Positions 1-8,917 are shown, numbered from the stretch's first letter. The stretch: 64,000 nt of DNA from Lysinibacillus fusiformis (GCF_016925635.1 NZ_CP070490.1:4780001-4844000); one strand, 5' to 3'. The notes: a model not told the origin generated them from the letters alone. Numbers and translations: made by a program.

Positions 1-110
1 AATTTCAGATTAAGTCCATATAATTGTGTAAAAAGAAAAGGGGTCATTTTCTCTCCTCTTGGTTAGAATGTTTTCAACCACGAACACATTTTAAGAGAGG
101 TAGATTAAAA

Positions 111-1277
111 ATGACCCAGTTACAGTTTAACCTAGACATGGATCTTTTAAAAGATTCCGTTATGAATTCCACTATTGATGCTGTTGTAAAGTCAGCTATT
201 ATTTTAGTCTTAAATGAATTTATGGAAAAAGAAAGAGATGCCTTCCTTCATGCATCTGCCTATGAACGTTCTAATGAGCGTCGTGATTACCGTAATGGGT
301 ACTATGAACGTGAACTGACTATGAGTATTGGTAAGATAAAACTAAAAGTTCCTAGAACGCGTCATGGTGAATTTTCTCCTACTGTTTTTGACAAGTATGC
401 ACGTTGTGATCAGGCATTTGTTCTTTCTATGCTGGAGATGGTTATTAATGGCGTCTCTACACGAAAAGTCACACATATTGTAGAACAACTTTGCGGCGAA
501 TCCGTTTCTAAATCTTTTGTTTCTTCACTCACACAGAAACTGGATCCGATCGTGAACGAATGGGCAAATCGTCCATTAAACACCATGTATTATCCTTTTG
601 TTTTTGTAGATGCCATGTACATAAAAGTACGTGAACATCAACGTGTCGTATCAAAAGCTGTTTATATCGCTACGGCCATTACGGAAGAAAATAAACGCGA
701 AATTATCGGTTTAAGTGTGGATCATGTTGAAAGTTTTGATAGTTGGAGCTCTTTTTTTAAACAACTCAAATCACGTGGACTTCAATCACCTCAACTAGTG
801 ATTTCAGATGCTCATCAAGGGCTTCAAAAAGCGATACAGCGTGAATTTATCGGCACTGCTTGGCAAAGATGTAATGTGCATTTTAAACGAAATATTATCG
901 AGAAGCTTCCTAAAAAAGACTCCGTCGATATCCGAATGATGATGAAGCGCATTTTTGAAGCCGTAACCCTTGAAGATATTCGAAAGTTTAAGGATGAATT
1001 AATGGACCAATTTGGAAATAATCCAAAGTACGAAAAAGCTCTTACTATCTTAGATGAAGGTTTCGAAGATACCATCCAATACATGAATTATCCAGCAGAT
1101 ATACGCTGTCATATTCGAAGTACAAATTCACTTGAACGATTAAATCAAGAAGTGCGTAGAAGAGAAAAGGTCATACGAATCTTTCCAAATACGCAGTCTG
1201 CCTTTCGATTGGTAGGTGCTATTTTAATGCAGTATCAAGAAACGATTTACTCAAAGAAAAAAGGTTTAACCAAATAG
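111..1277 (+). CDS. IS256-family (mutator-type) transposase
   Basis: A 388-aa DDE transposase that catalyses copy-out transposition of the surrounding element. The catalytic triad is visible as D167 in VFVDAMY, D233 in ISDAHQG and E342 in STNSLERLN; the last is the typical IS256-family motif. The frame is open further upstream, but the ATG at 111 is preceded by a GAGAGG ribosome site and gives the usual family length, so it is preferred. No frameshift or internal stop is seen, so the enzyme should be functional. It is transcribed toward metI, and read-through could reach the met genes (inference). Confidence 0.93.
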   Translation: MTQLQFNLDMDLLKDSVMNSTIDAVVKSAIILVLNEFMEKERDAFLHASAYERSNERRDYRNGYYERELTMSIGKIKLKVPRTRHGEFSPTVFDKYARCDQAFVLSMLEMVINGVSTRKVTHIVEQLCGESVSKSFVSSLTQKLDPIVNEWANRPLNTMYYPFVFVDAMYIKVREHQRVVSKAVYIATAITEENKREIIGLSVDHVESFDSWSSFFKQLKSRGLQSPQLVISDAHQGLQKAIQREFIGTAWQRCNVHFKRNIIEKLPKKDSVDIRMMMKRIFEAVTLEDIRKFKDELMDQFGNNPKYEKALTILDEGFEDTIQYMNYPADIRCHIRSTNSLERLNQEVRRREKVIRIFPNTQSAFRLVGAILMQYQETIYSKKKGLTK

Positions 1278-1293
1278 AACAAGTATTTTTCAA

Positions 1294-1401
1294 CGTATCT
1301 TCCATTCATGGAGTATTCCACAAGCAGTAAAGGCTATCAAAGTGAAAAGAGCCTTTGACAGCCTTTACTGCCTGTGGAGATATAAACCCATGGAAGTTAC
1401 G
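1294..1401. repeat. Long imperfect palindrome inside the IS element
   Basis: Arms of about 49-51 bases (1294-1342 and 1351-1401) are complementary with few mismatches around an 8-base loop. The central half is nearly perfect: CCACA-x-GCAGTAAAGGCT-x-TCAAAG against its complement. It lies 16 bases after the transposase stop. No T-run follows, so it is not a standard terminator. Confidence 0.8.
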
Positions 1402-1747
1402 GGCAAAAAAATGGTAGTGTTGTTAAATGGATAAACAAAATTTGGCTACACCAATCAAGAGCTATGAATAAACGCTAGGTTGAAAACTTCTGTATAGAAT
1501 TTTACACAATAATTAGGACTTGACTAAATTTCATTCCATTCGAAGCTAACAGGGATAATTTCGCATAAATTCACAATTAATCTCCTACTATTCCTAGGTG
1601 ATTAACTATAAATAATCTAGCTAATTTTCAGAAATCACCTTGTTCTTCTTTAGTATCCATGTTAAATTGGTAACAATTATTGAGAATACTATTAAATTGA
1701 AAGCGAAAGTTGTTGCTTTTAATAATATTGAAGAAAAGAGTGACGTC

Positions 1748-2863
1748 ATGACATTAAACAGAAGTATTGAAACAAAGCTTGTACAACTAGGCAATTTAAG
1801 TGACCCAATAACAGGAGCTGTGAGTCCGCCCATTCATTTATCGACTGCTTACAAACATACTGGGATTGGTGAATCTACTGGTTTTGACTATACACGTACA
1901 AAAAATCCAACACGTGCGCTTTTAGAAGCAGGAATTGCTGATTTAGAGGGTGGCGATATGGGCTTTGCCTGTAGTTCCGGGATGGCTGCCATTCAATTGG
2001 TGTTATCCCTATTTAAACCAGGCGATGAATTAGTCGTGCCAGATGATTTATATGGCGGTACATATAGACTATTTAACTTCTTCCAAGATACTTATAATAT
2101 AAAGCCTGTTTATTCAAAATTCGAATCGGTTGAACAGGTGGAAGCATTAATGAATGAAAATACACGTGCAATATTCATTGAAACACCAACAAATCCACTT
2201 ATGCAGGAATTTGATTTACAAGTGTATGCGGAGTTAGCACATAAGCATGGGGCATGGCTAATTGTGGATAACACATTTTATACGCCATACTTCCAACGTC
2301 CTATTGAATTAGGCGCAGATATTGTGCTTCATTCTGCAACGAAGTATATTGGTGGTCATAATGATGTTTTAGCTGGACTGGTGGTTGCTAAAGGTGCAGA
2401 ATTAGCCGAACGCATTGGCTTTATTCATAATGGCAGTGGCATGGTGCTAGGAGCTATGGATTCCTGGTTACTTATTCGTGGTCTAAAAACAATGCATCTT
2501 CGTTTAAAACAACATGATGCAAATGCGAAGGCGATTGCTGCTTACTTAGAGGAAGAAGCGTTAGTGACAGATGTTCTTTATACTGGAAAAGGTGGCATGC
2601 TGTCATTCCGCTTACAAAAGCCTGAGTGGATTGACCCATTCCTTCGTAATTTAAAATTAATTACTTTTGCTGAAAGTCTTGGCGGTGTCGAAAGCTTTAT
2701 TACGTATCCTGCTACACAAACACATGCAGATATGCCTTATGAAGAGCGTGTGGAGCGTGGCGTTTGTGATCGTTTATTACGCTTCTCTGTCGGCATTGAG
2801 GAAGCAGAAGATTTAATTGCAGACTTACGACAAGTATTTGATATCCTTAGAAAAGAGGCATAA
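1748..2863 (+). CDS. metI: Cystathionine gamma-synthase / O-acetylhomoserine thiolyase (MetI-like)
   Basis: A PLP enzyme of the trans-sulfuration family (371 aa) that joins an activated homoserine ester to cysteine, or sulfide, in methionine synthesis. The family signature is clear: GESTGFDYTRTKNPTR near residue 41 and the PLP lysine K199 in HSATKYIGGHND. Sequence resemblance along the whole length is to B. subtilis MetI. The frame is open upstream, but the ATG at 1748 matches the family N-terminus; its ribosome site is weak. It is followed after 2 bases by metC, forming the metI-metC pair. In B. subtilis this pair is under a SAM riboswitch; none is seen here, and an IS256 element sits just upstream. 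Confidence 0.9.
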   Translation: MTLNRSIETKLVQLGNLSDPITGAVSPPIHLSTAYKHTGIGESTGFDYTRTKNPTRALLEAGIADLEGGDMGFACSSGMAAIQLVLSLFKPGDELVVPDDLYGGTYRLFNFFQDTYNIKPVYSKFESVEQVEALMNENTRAIFIETPTNPLMQEFDLQVYAELAHKHGAWLIVDNTFYTPYFQRPIELGADIVLHSATKYIGGHNDVLAGLVVAKGAELAERIGFIHNGSGMVLGAMDSWLLIRGLKTMHLRLKQHDANAKAIAAYLEEEALVTDVLYTGKGGMLSFRLQKPEWIDPFLRNLKLITFAESLGGVESFITYPATQTHADMPYEERVERGVCDRLLRFSVGIEEAEDLIADLRQVFDILRKEA

Positions 2864-2865
2864 TT

Positions 2866-4026
2866 ATGAAGCAACGTATTGAAACAAGCCTCATTCACGC
2901 AGGTGTTCGTGATGGCTATGGTAATAAAAAAGGGGCTGTCAATGTCCCAATGTATTTGTCCTCTACTTTCCACCAAGAAAGTATTGATGAATTTGGAGAA
3001 TATGATTATGCTCGTTCTGGCAATCCTACAAGAGATGCGTTAGAAAAAGCTGTAGCAGAGCTTGAAGGTGGCGTTCGTGCACATGCATTTTCATCTGGTA
3101 TCGCTGCCGTTTCAGCAGCGTTAATGCTGTTATCACAGGGAGATCATATCGTCATGACTGAGGATGTTTATGGTGGAACCTATCGTTTTGTGACAAAGGT
3201 GTTGCCTCGCTTTGGAATTTCCCATACATTTGTAGATTTTACTGATCTAGCAGCTGTAGAAGCGGCAATCACGCCCGCTACAAAACTACTTTATATGGAA
3301 ACACCATCAAATCCAACATTAGGTATTACAGATATCCGCGGTGTAGTGGCGCTTGCCAAGCAACATCACTGCCTTACATTCTTGGATAATACCTTTATGA
3401 CACCGTTACACCAACGCCCACTCGAGCTTGGTGTGGATGTCGTCATTCATAGTGCGACGAAGTTCTTATCTGGACATTCTGATATTATTGCTGGTTTAAC
3501 GATTACTGCCGATGAAAAACTTGGACAGGATCTTTACTTTATCCAAAATTCATTCGGTAATATTTTAGGTGTGCAGGATTCTTTCACACTGCTACAAAAC
3601 ATCAAAACAACAGATGTACGTTTTAGTCGTTCTGCTGAATCTGCTCAAAAAATTGCAGCCTATTTGGCTAGCAATCCGCTAGTTGAGCAAGTCTACTATC
3701 CAGGACTTGCTTCACATCCAGGGTATTCTATTCATCAGCGTCAAAGCACGAGTCCTGGGGCTGTTTTATCCTTCCGACTACCTAGCTATGCTGCCGCAAA
3801 GGCATTGGTCGAGGCGATGACAATTCCTGTCTTTGCGGTCTCTCTTGGAGGAGTAGAATCTATTCTTTCTTACCCTGCAAAAATGAGTCATGCTGCTATG
3901 GAGCCTGAGGAGCGTGCTAAACGTGGCATCACAGATGGTCTGCTACGTTTTTCTGTAGGACTTGAGCATGTGGATGACTTAATTGCTGATTTTGCACAAG
4001 CCCTAGAAATTGCTGCCAAGGCTTAA
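2866..4026 (+). CDS. metC: Cystathionine beta-lyase (MetC-like)
   Basis: A PLP-dependent Cys/Met metabolism enzyme, 386 aa, expected to cleave cystathionine to homocysteine, pyruvate and ammonia, the step after MetI. The PLP lysine is K199 in HSATKFLSGHSD; ETPSNPTLG and SLGGVESI are the usual family motifs. It starts two bases after the metI stop and ends in a strong terminator, so the two genes form one transcript. MetC and MetI paralogues are similar; assignment as the lyase rests on gene order and resemblance to B. subtilis MetC. Confidence 0.88.
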   Translation: MKQRIETSLIHAGVRDGYGNKKGAVNVPMYLSSTFHQESIDEFGEYDYARSGNPTRDALEKAVAELEGGVRAHAFSSGIAAVSAALMLLSQGDHIVMTEDVYGGTYRFVTKVLPRFGISHTFVDFTDLAAVEAAITPATKLLYMETPSNPTLGITDIRGVVALAKQHHCLTFLDNTFMTPLHQRPLELGVDVVIHSATKFLSGHSDIIAGLTITADEKLGQDLYFIQNSFGNILGVQDSFTLLQNIKTTDVRFSRSAESAQKIAAYLASNPLVEQVYYPGLASHPGYSIHQRQSTSPGAVLSFRLPSYAAAKALVEAMTIPVFAVSLGGVESILSYPAKMSHAAMEPEERAKRGITDGLLRFSVGLEHVDDLIADFAQALEIAAKA

Positions 4027-4040
4027 TTGAATCAACATAA

Positions 4041-4065
4041 AAACCGCGTCTAGTTGACGCGGTTT
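4041..4065 (+). terminator. Terminator after metIC, probably bidirectional
   Basis: A perfect 10-bp stem AAACCGCGTC / GACGCGGTTT with a 5-base loop. It sits 14 bases after metC and also faces the convergent Nudix gene. Confidence 0.85.
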
Positions 4066-4078
4066 AATTATTATAGGT

Positions 4079-4507
4079 TCAATTTTTCACCTTTGCTAAC
4101 AAACGGTATAAATAATCACCATGCCCCTTTGCCAGCAGGGCATCTTGCTCAGCTGAAATCCAATAAAATGAAAAAATTAAATCCCCTTCGTTTAAACCAG
4201 TTGGATGATGCTGCCATGCATCTCTTGTTTCATCGGATGTTAGATGATAGAAATACCGTTTCTGTAAAATACCTGATGGATGATTAAAATAGTCCTGTGC
4301 TATTAACGCCTGAACGACAAGTGTGGTTAGACCTGTCTCTTCTAGCATTTCACGTTTCACAGCGTCTAAAGGTGTTTCACCTTCCTCTACCGTACCTTTG
4401 GGCACTTGAATACCTGCCCCAACTGAATTCTGTTCAAATACGAGTACCTGTAATCGATCCTCATGCTCTCTCGTAATATAGCCAAATGCTTTTTCAACTA
4501 CTTGCAT
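4079..4507 (-). CDS. Nudix hydrolase
   Basis: A 142-aa Nudix-fold pyrophosphohydrolase acting on nucleoside diphosphate-linked compounds; the substrate cannot be told from sequence. A complete Nudix box (G-x5-E-x7-REUxEExGU) spans residues 38-60, with KREMLEETGL at its core. The longer upstream frame is rejected because the ATG at 4507 has a strong AGGGGGT ribosome site. It is convergent with metIC and divergent from a decayed acetyltransferase gene. Confidence 0.88.
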   Translation of the reverse strand: MQVVEKAFGYITREHEDRLQVLVFEQNSVGAGIQVPKGTVEEGETPLDAVKREMLEETGLTTLVVQALIAQDYFNHPSGILQKRYFYHLTSDETRDAWQHHPTGLNEGDLIFSFYWISAEQDALLAKGHGDYLYRLLAKVKN

Positions 4508-4576
4508 GAAAGTGACCCCCTTTGAATGATTGAATGTTACAATAAAGAAAAAAATTGGAATAGCAGGTGAAAAGTG

Positions 4577-5001
4577 TTGACACTTATTATACGACAGATG
4601 CAAGAAAATGACATTACTTTTGTACAAGAAATTGCTAGAATAAGCTGCCATTCCTCATGACATTCAAGATCGCTTTTTACAGCTAGCTTATAGTCGACAA
4701 TGATTAATCGAACGTCTTATCAATAGTCCGTTTCTCGTTGCAATTTTTGATGAATTGCTAGTTTTTCAAACGTGACCCAAATTATTTACATCCTGATATG
4801 CATGGTAAGGGCATTGGTACTATACTTTTACTGGAAGGTCTGCGCATGCTCCCAAATCTATCGGCTTTATTTGTTTATGTAGAGAAAGAAAATAAGCTTG
4901 GTATGCATTTTTATCAAGCAAAGGGATTTGTAACAATTGAAGAATTTGATGGGCATTTACTCAAAACTATTAAATTGGTTAAACAACAAGAAAAAGTGTA
5001 A
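4577..5001 (+). pseudogene. Decayed GNAT acetyltransferase
   Basis: The remnants of one GNAT N-acetyltransferase gene can be read across frames. An N-terminus (LTLIIRQMQENDITFVQEIA) starts at 4577 and soon hits a stop. A middle piece (IPHDIQDRFLQLAYSRQ) follows in another frame with two stops. The acetyl-CoA-binding motif PDMHGKGIGT then leads to an intact C-terminus ending at 5001. Stretches normally found between these pieces are missing, so small deletions as well as frameshifts have occurred. It is not expected to make an active enzyme. Confidence 0.8.
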
Positions 5002-5029
5002 CGGTTCTTGCAACTACCGTTACACTTTT
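4992..5029. terminator. Bidirectional terminator
   Basis: A 14-bp stem AAAAGTGTAACGGT / ACCGTTACACTTTT with a 10-base loop and A/T runs on both sides. It overlaps the end of the decayed GNAT gene and faces the convergent cupin gene. Confidence 0.85.
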
Positions 5030-5031
5030 AA

Positions 5032-5370
5032 TTATGTAAGATGAATTTGCTCGGCTTGGATAACAAGTGCTGTTAACCCAGTTATACTGCCAGATTCATG
5101 CGCTTGGCCTTGTTGCCATAGCACACCCTGTCCTGTTTTTATCGTGATTTTTTCACCCTCTTCACCACTAATCCATCCTTCGCCATTGATAACAATAAAT
5201 AGCTGTGGAATGGGAGCTTCATGCATCCCAACTACGCCACCTGGCTCAATATAGATGAAACCGATCGTCGTAGGCACTTCCGTTTTCGTGATTTTTCTAT
5301 AGAATGTATCGATGGATTGGTATTGATGAATTGGATTTGCTAAATCTTGTGTAAATTGTATGATTTGCAT
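5032..5370 (-). CDS. Small cupin-domain protein
   Basis: A 112-aa single-domain cupin. The conserved beta-barrel pattern is visible as PGGVVGMHEAPIPQLFIVINGEGW (the first cupin motif, residues about 44-67, with one His) and GQGVLWQQGQAHES (the second motif, with a His). Such proteins often bind a metal and either sense or modify small molecules; no substrate can be assigned. It lies 20 bases downstream of the unknown gene at 5391-5927 on the same strand, so the two are probably cotranscribed. Confidence 0.75.
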   Translation of the reverse strand: MQIIQFTQDLANPIHQYQSIDTFYRKITKTEVPTTIGFIYIEPGGVVGMHEAPIPQLFIVINGEGWISGEEGEKITIKTGQGVLWQQGQAHESGSITGLTALVIQAEQIHLT

Positions 5371-5390
5371 TGCGCGAAAATCCTTTCCTA

Positions 5391-5927
5391 TTAGGCTAGT
5401 TCTTCTTCAGCAAATGCTAAAAGTGTCCCATCTTCTTTTTTGAAATAAAAAGCAAATGCATCATAGCCATTTCTTTTAATCGTTTCCCAGTTAGCCGCTT
5501 CTCCATTTATAAGCCGTACATTTTCTTGTTCATCTACCTCATAGTCGTCTATTTCTTCGTCATAGTCGATATTATAGAAAAATGATAGTACGACTTCTGT
5601 TACAGGCAAAATATATTTCTCCAATGGTCGGTTGTCACGGTGCTCGTCGGTATACTCCTCACAAAATAGCGCATTATAACCATGCAGCGTAGCATCAAAC
5701 AGCAATATTTCCTCTGCTGTTAAAGGATCTTTAGCAACGATTCTAGTAGCTGAGCCTGTAATAAAAGGCATTTCCTCTCCTTCAATCATTAGCAAATCAC
5801 CATGATACCAAATTTCAAATTGTTCATTGCCTGCGCTAGATTGAAGGTGAAACTGTGATTCAACGCCATCAACAAATTGTACGTTTCCTGCAAATGGCTG
5901 TAAATAAGTTGGAATAGGAATGGTCAT
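5391..5927 (-). CDS. Hypothetical protein, 178 aa
   Basis: I do not recognise this family. The protein is acidic and soluble, with no signal peptide or membrane segment. An acidic stretch rich in Asp and Glu lies at about residues 120-135 (NIDYDEEIDDYEVDEQENV). The start is supported by a GGAGAGG ribosome site. It precedes the cupin gene by 20 bases and probably shares its transcript. Confidence 0.7.
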   Translation of the reverse strand: MTIPIPTYLQPFAGNVQFVDGVESQFHLQSSAGNEQFEIWYHGDLLMIEGEEMPFITGSATRIVAKDPLTAEEILLFDATLHGYNALFCEEYTDEHRDNRPLEKYILPVTEVVLSFFYNIDYDEEIDDYEVDEQENVRLINGEAANWETIKRNGYDAFAFYFKKEDGTLLAFAEEELA

Positions 5928-6000
5928 CGTGTCCCTCTCCTTTTTCTGTTAAAAATTACTTCCTTACAATATTATACATCTTTCTCATTTTACTCATAAA

Positions 6001-6028
6001 GAAAAACCCAGAATTTTTTTCTGGGCTT
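6001..6028 (-). terminator. Terminator of the 50-aa gene
   Basis: On the minus strand the stem CCCAGAA / TTCTGGG is followed by TTTTTC. A very similar hairpin follows the decayed paralogue at 15.2 kb. Confidence 0.8.
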
Positions 6029-6053
6029 GATGACACTTACTTTTCTAGCATGA

Positions 6054-6206
6054 TTAAAACTGACGGGCCTTTGCTTCACTTCGCAAGAGACGGTTATGGA
6101 GAGTAATCTCCGTTTCACCATTTACTTGCGATTTGGATCGCTTAATCCTTGACCAGTTGCGGTGGATTTTTTGAGATTTGGGGTCTAGTTGTTCGAACCT
6201 ACTCAT
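6054..6206 (-). CDS. Small basic protein, 50 aa (unrecognised)
   Basis: A short gene with all the marks of a real one: a strong AGGAGG at 6213-6218, an ATG start at 6206, 50 codons (beginning MSRFEQLDPKSQKIHRNW and ending SEAKARQF) and its own terminator directly downstream. A TATAAT sits at 6224-6229. The protein is rich in Lys and Arg, with no membrane segment. A second, decayed copy of the entire locus, including leader and terminator, lies at 15.17-15.42 kb, which supports this being a genuine gene family. Function unknown. Confidence 0.7.
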   Translation of the reverse strand: MSRFEQLDPKSQKIHRNWSRIKRSKSQVNGETEITLHNRLLRSEAKARQF

Positions 6207-6309
6207 TTTTCATCCTCCTCATCATTATAGATTTCATAAGTGAAATCTTCTTTATTATGACCAGCTAAGGTGAATTTATACTAATCAAAACAAGCTTGTT
6301 TACTTGTTA

Positions 6310-7485
6310 TTATTTATTTTCTCTTAACCAAGTTAGCGCATATTGTACATATAATTCGGCTCCAACGCGCAAACCATCTTCATCAATATCAAAATGGCCA
6401 TTATGGTGTGCCCAACGTGTATCCTTTTCTGTATTACCTGAGCCTACGAGGGCAAAGCAACCAGGTACTTCATCTAAGTAAAAGCTAAAGTCTTCTCCAC
6501 CCATTGTTGGATCATCAATATGATAAGCTTCTGCGCCAAAATGTTCAGCTGTGAGGCGCTCAACCAAGTTGGCACTTGCCACATCATTGTTGACGGCTTG
6601 TGTACCATATTCATAAACAACCTCTGCTGTGCCACCATAAAGTGACGCAACCTGCTCAGCATAATGACGAATTTGCGCTTCGATATGTGAACGAACCTCT
6701 TTATCGAAGCAGCGCACAGTCCCTTCTAAAATGGCATCTTCTGCAATTACATTAAAGCGTGTGCCTACTTCCATTTTCCCAATCGTAAGAACAGCAGGTC
6801 GAAGTGGGTTGACTGTACGTGACACAACCGTTTGGACATTCAAAGCAAACGTTGAAGCAATCATTACGGCATCAATGGCATCATGTGGTACCGCCGCATG
6901 TCCGCCCTGCCCTTTAAAGCGTACTTTGAAAATATCAGCAGAGGCAAAGGCAGGTCCTTTATTGCACTGGATTTTTCCTGTGTCAATCTGTGACCAAATA
7001 TGAATACCAAAGGCGTTATCTACACCTTTCATTGCTCCTTGCTCAACCATCGCTTTTGCGCCTGTAGCTACTTCTTCAGCTGGTTGGAAAATAAAACGAA
7101 CTGTTCCTTCGATTTCATCTTGTACCGTATGTAATGTCTTAGCTGCAATCAGCAACATAGCTGTATGCGCATCATGACCACAGGCATGCATCTTACCATC
7201 CGTTTTAGAACGATACGGAATATCTTCTGTTATTTCATAAACTGACAATGCATCCATATCCGCACGCAAGGCAACAGTTTTTCCTTCCTTGCCTCCTTTT
7301 AACTCAGCGATAATGCCTGTTGGCTCTGTTCGTCTATATGGAATACCAAGGTTATCTAAATACGCTGCTACATAATTCGTTGTTTCATATTCTTCCCAAG
7401 AAAGCTCTGGCTCACTATGCAATTTTTGACGAATCGCCACAAGCTCACTATTTAATTCCGCAATAGTTTGTTTCATTTTATTCAT
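6310..7485 (-). CDS. M20-family amidohydrolase (N-acyl amino acid hydrolase type)
   Basis: A 391-aa zinc amidohydrolase of the M20D type that removes acyl groups from N-acylated amino acids or related amides in the cytoplasm. The metal-binding motif HACGHDAH is at residues 100-107, DMDALSV precedes it, and QPAEE carries the catalytic Glu. The GTG at 7491 is too close to the AAGGAG ribosome site; the ATG at 7485 has proper spacing. It follows a polytopic membrane protein gene by 18 bases, suggesting that the upstream gene supplies its substrate. Confidence 0.88.
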   Translation of the reverse strand: MNKMKQTIAELNSELVAIRQKLHSEPELSWEEYETTNYVAAYLDNLGIPYRRTEPTGIIAELKGGKEGKTVALRADMDALSVYEITEDIPYRSKTDGKMHACGHDAHTAMLLIAAKTLHTVQDEIEGTVRFIFQPAEEVATGAKAMVEQGAMKGVDNAFGIHIWSQIDTGKIQCNKGPAFASADIFKVRFKGQGGHAAVPHDAIDAVMIASTFALNVQTVVSRTVNPLRPAVLTIGKMEVGTRFNVIAEDAILEGTVRCFDKEVRSHIEAQIRHYAEQVASLYGGTAEVVYEYGTQAVNNDVASANLVERLTAEHFGAEAYHIDDPTMGGEDFSFYLDEVPGCFALVGSGNTEKDTRWAHHNGHFDIDEDGLRVGAELYVQYALTWLRENK

Positions 7486-7503
7486 GCTCACTCTCTCCTT
7501 CTT

Positions 7504-8691
7504 TTATAGCCAATTGACAAAAATACCTGCTAAAATAACGGATGTTATCGTTACACTGATGAAGCCACCAACAAGCATCGGAGGCAACATATGGCTTAAT
7601 AGCATATCACGTTCTTTTTCATCGGTTGTGGACGATTTCACTACTTCATTTGTTAAAATATAATCCGCTGGGAACCCATAGAGCGCTGTTAAGGATACAG
7701 CAAACGCTAAATTCGGGCTGACTTTTAAAACTTTCCCTGCGATGAAAGAGAAAATATACATACCAATGACCGCTAAAATAATTGACACAACTAATGGCAC
7801 AATAATACGCATCAGCATTTCAGGGGATGCCTGTTTTAAGCCATCAAATATAAAGAGCATTAAACCCATAATAGCAAAACCGAAACCATTTGCTTTTTGC
7901 AATGGTTGTCTTTCTAAAAACCCAAATGTGGATGCAAGTACACCAAATACTAAGCACAGCACTAATGCATTGACTGTTACAATAGGTGCTAATGCGGTTG
8001 AAGTACCATAAGCTAATAATCCAACAAACGCTAAACGGAAAAATTTAAAGTATTCTGTATTGTATTTAGAAGGGATTTTTCTAAATAATTTAGGTTGTTC
8101 AGAGGACTGTTCAACCTCTTCCTGTTCTTGTGTCACCGATTGTAAATTCCCTTGGTGGTGTTCTTTTAATAAACGTTTTGCTTCACGCTTCAATACAATG
8201 GACGTGATGGGGTATCCTGCAAAACCTTGAATTACGTAAATCACAATGGCAAAGACCGCTAAATCCTCTAAGCCAGCTGCAGAAGCACCTTCTGACATGA
8301 CTAGGGCAGCCACAACGCCACCTACTAATGGCGGAACCGCAACAATCATCGTTTTTAAATCAAAAATCATGGCACCAATTGTAAATAATATGGCGATGAT
8401 GCCTACAATACCAGCTAAAGAAATAACGATGGCTTTCCACTGGTTTTTCAATTCCTTAAGGGACAGAAGTGTACCCATATTGGTAATTAATAAATACATT
8501 AACATCGTGGCAACGACTGGACCAATCCCGGCAATACTCACAATATCTTTCGGGAAGAACGTCCAATAGCCGATTAAAAATAATACCGCACAGACGAACA
8601 CAGATGGAATCCACGCCTTCGTTCTTGTTGCTACGATATCTCCGATGTAAAGAATAGCAAGTACTATCGTCAGTGCTAACATTTGCGACAT
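7504..8691 (-). CDS. Polytopic membrane protein, probable transporter
   Basis: A 395-aa protein with about ten hydrophobic segments and one cytosolic charged stretch near residues 185-210 (rich in Glu and Gln). I recognise it only as a conserved integral membrane family that accompanies M20 amidohydrolases; I recall a DUF3100-type label but am not sure of it. The substrate is unknown. An AGGAG sits 10-11 bases before the ATG. It is the first gene of a two-gene unit with the amidohydrolase, which makes uptake of an acylated amino acid or peptide-like compound a reasonable inference. Confidence 0.7.
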   Translation of the reverse strand: MSQMLALTIVLAILYIGDIVATRTKAWIPSVFVCAVLFLIGYWTFFPKDIVSIAGIGPVVATMLMYLLITNMGTLLSLKELKNQWKAIVISLAGIVGIIAILFTIGAMIFDLKTMIVAVPPLVGGVVAALVMSEGASAAGLEDLAVFAIVIYVIQGFAGYPITSIVLKREAKRLLKEHHQGNLQSVTQEQEEVEQSSEQPKLFRKIPSKYNTEYFKFFRLAFVGLLAYGTSTALAPIVTVNALVLCLVFGVLASTFGFLERQPLQKANGFGFAIMGLMLFIFDGLKQASPEMLMRIIVPLVVSIILAVIGMYIFSFIAGKVLKVSPNLAFAVSLTALYGFPADYILTNEVVKSSTTDEKERDMLLSHMLPPMLVGGFISVTITSVILAGIFVNWL

Positions 8692-8869
8692 ATCAAAGAA
8701 TTCTCCTAACTTAGTAATTTTTTAATGTCATCTATGATAATACTAATTATTCTTAAAATTCTATTTTTACAGAAAAGAAGAAAAATAATGCATGAACGAG
8801 CATATTCGTGACACTAAAATTACGATTATCCAAATATTTAGATTTTAAAGAATTTTCATAAAGCGCTTT

Positions 8870-8902
8870 CATAAAAAAATAGAACCATTTTAAAATGGCT
8901 CT
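8870..8902 (-). terminator. Terminator after the lipoprotein frame
   Basis: An 11-bp stem AGAGCCATTTT / AAAATGGTTCT on the minus strand, then a T-rich run. Confidence 0.85.
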
Positions 8903-8917
8903 ACTTCGTTTTGCGCG

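Larger units (their letters stand above)
8..1525 (+). mobile_element. IS256-family insertion sequence, complete
   Basis: The left end at 8-33 and right end at 1500-1525 are imperfect inverted repeats; the left one closely matches the remembered IS256 terminal repeat (GATxAAGTCCxTATAATTGTG). Bases 1-7 (AATTTCA) recur at 1527-1533, which fits an 8-bp target duplication whose first base lies outside the window. The element is about 1,518 bp, somewhat longer than classical IS256 (about 1.3 kb). The extra length is non-coding sequence after the transposase that carries a large palindrome. Intact ends, an open transposase frame and an unblemished target duplication suggest a recent insertion. Confidence 0.9.

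Noticed and set aside
1526-1747. A SAM riboswitch upstream of metI
   Set aside because: None of the conserved S-box core segments or a leader terminator could be found in this stretch.
6286-6308. Terminator after the amidohydrolase gene
   Set aside because: Only a weak AAGCTT-centred palindrome with a short T-run is present; not strong enough to list.
8870-8917. Missing transporter genes for the siderophore lipoprotein
   Set aside because: The neighbouring polytopic protein at 7504-8691 pairs with the amidohydrolase and lacks FecCD features, so it was not linked to iron uptake.
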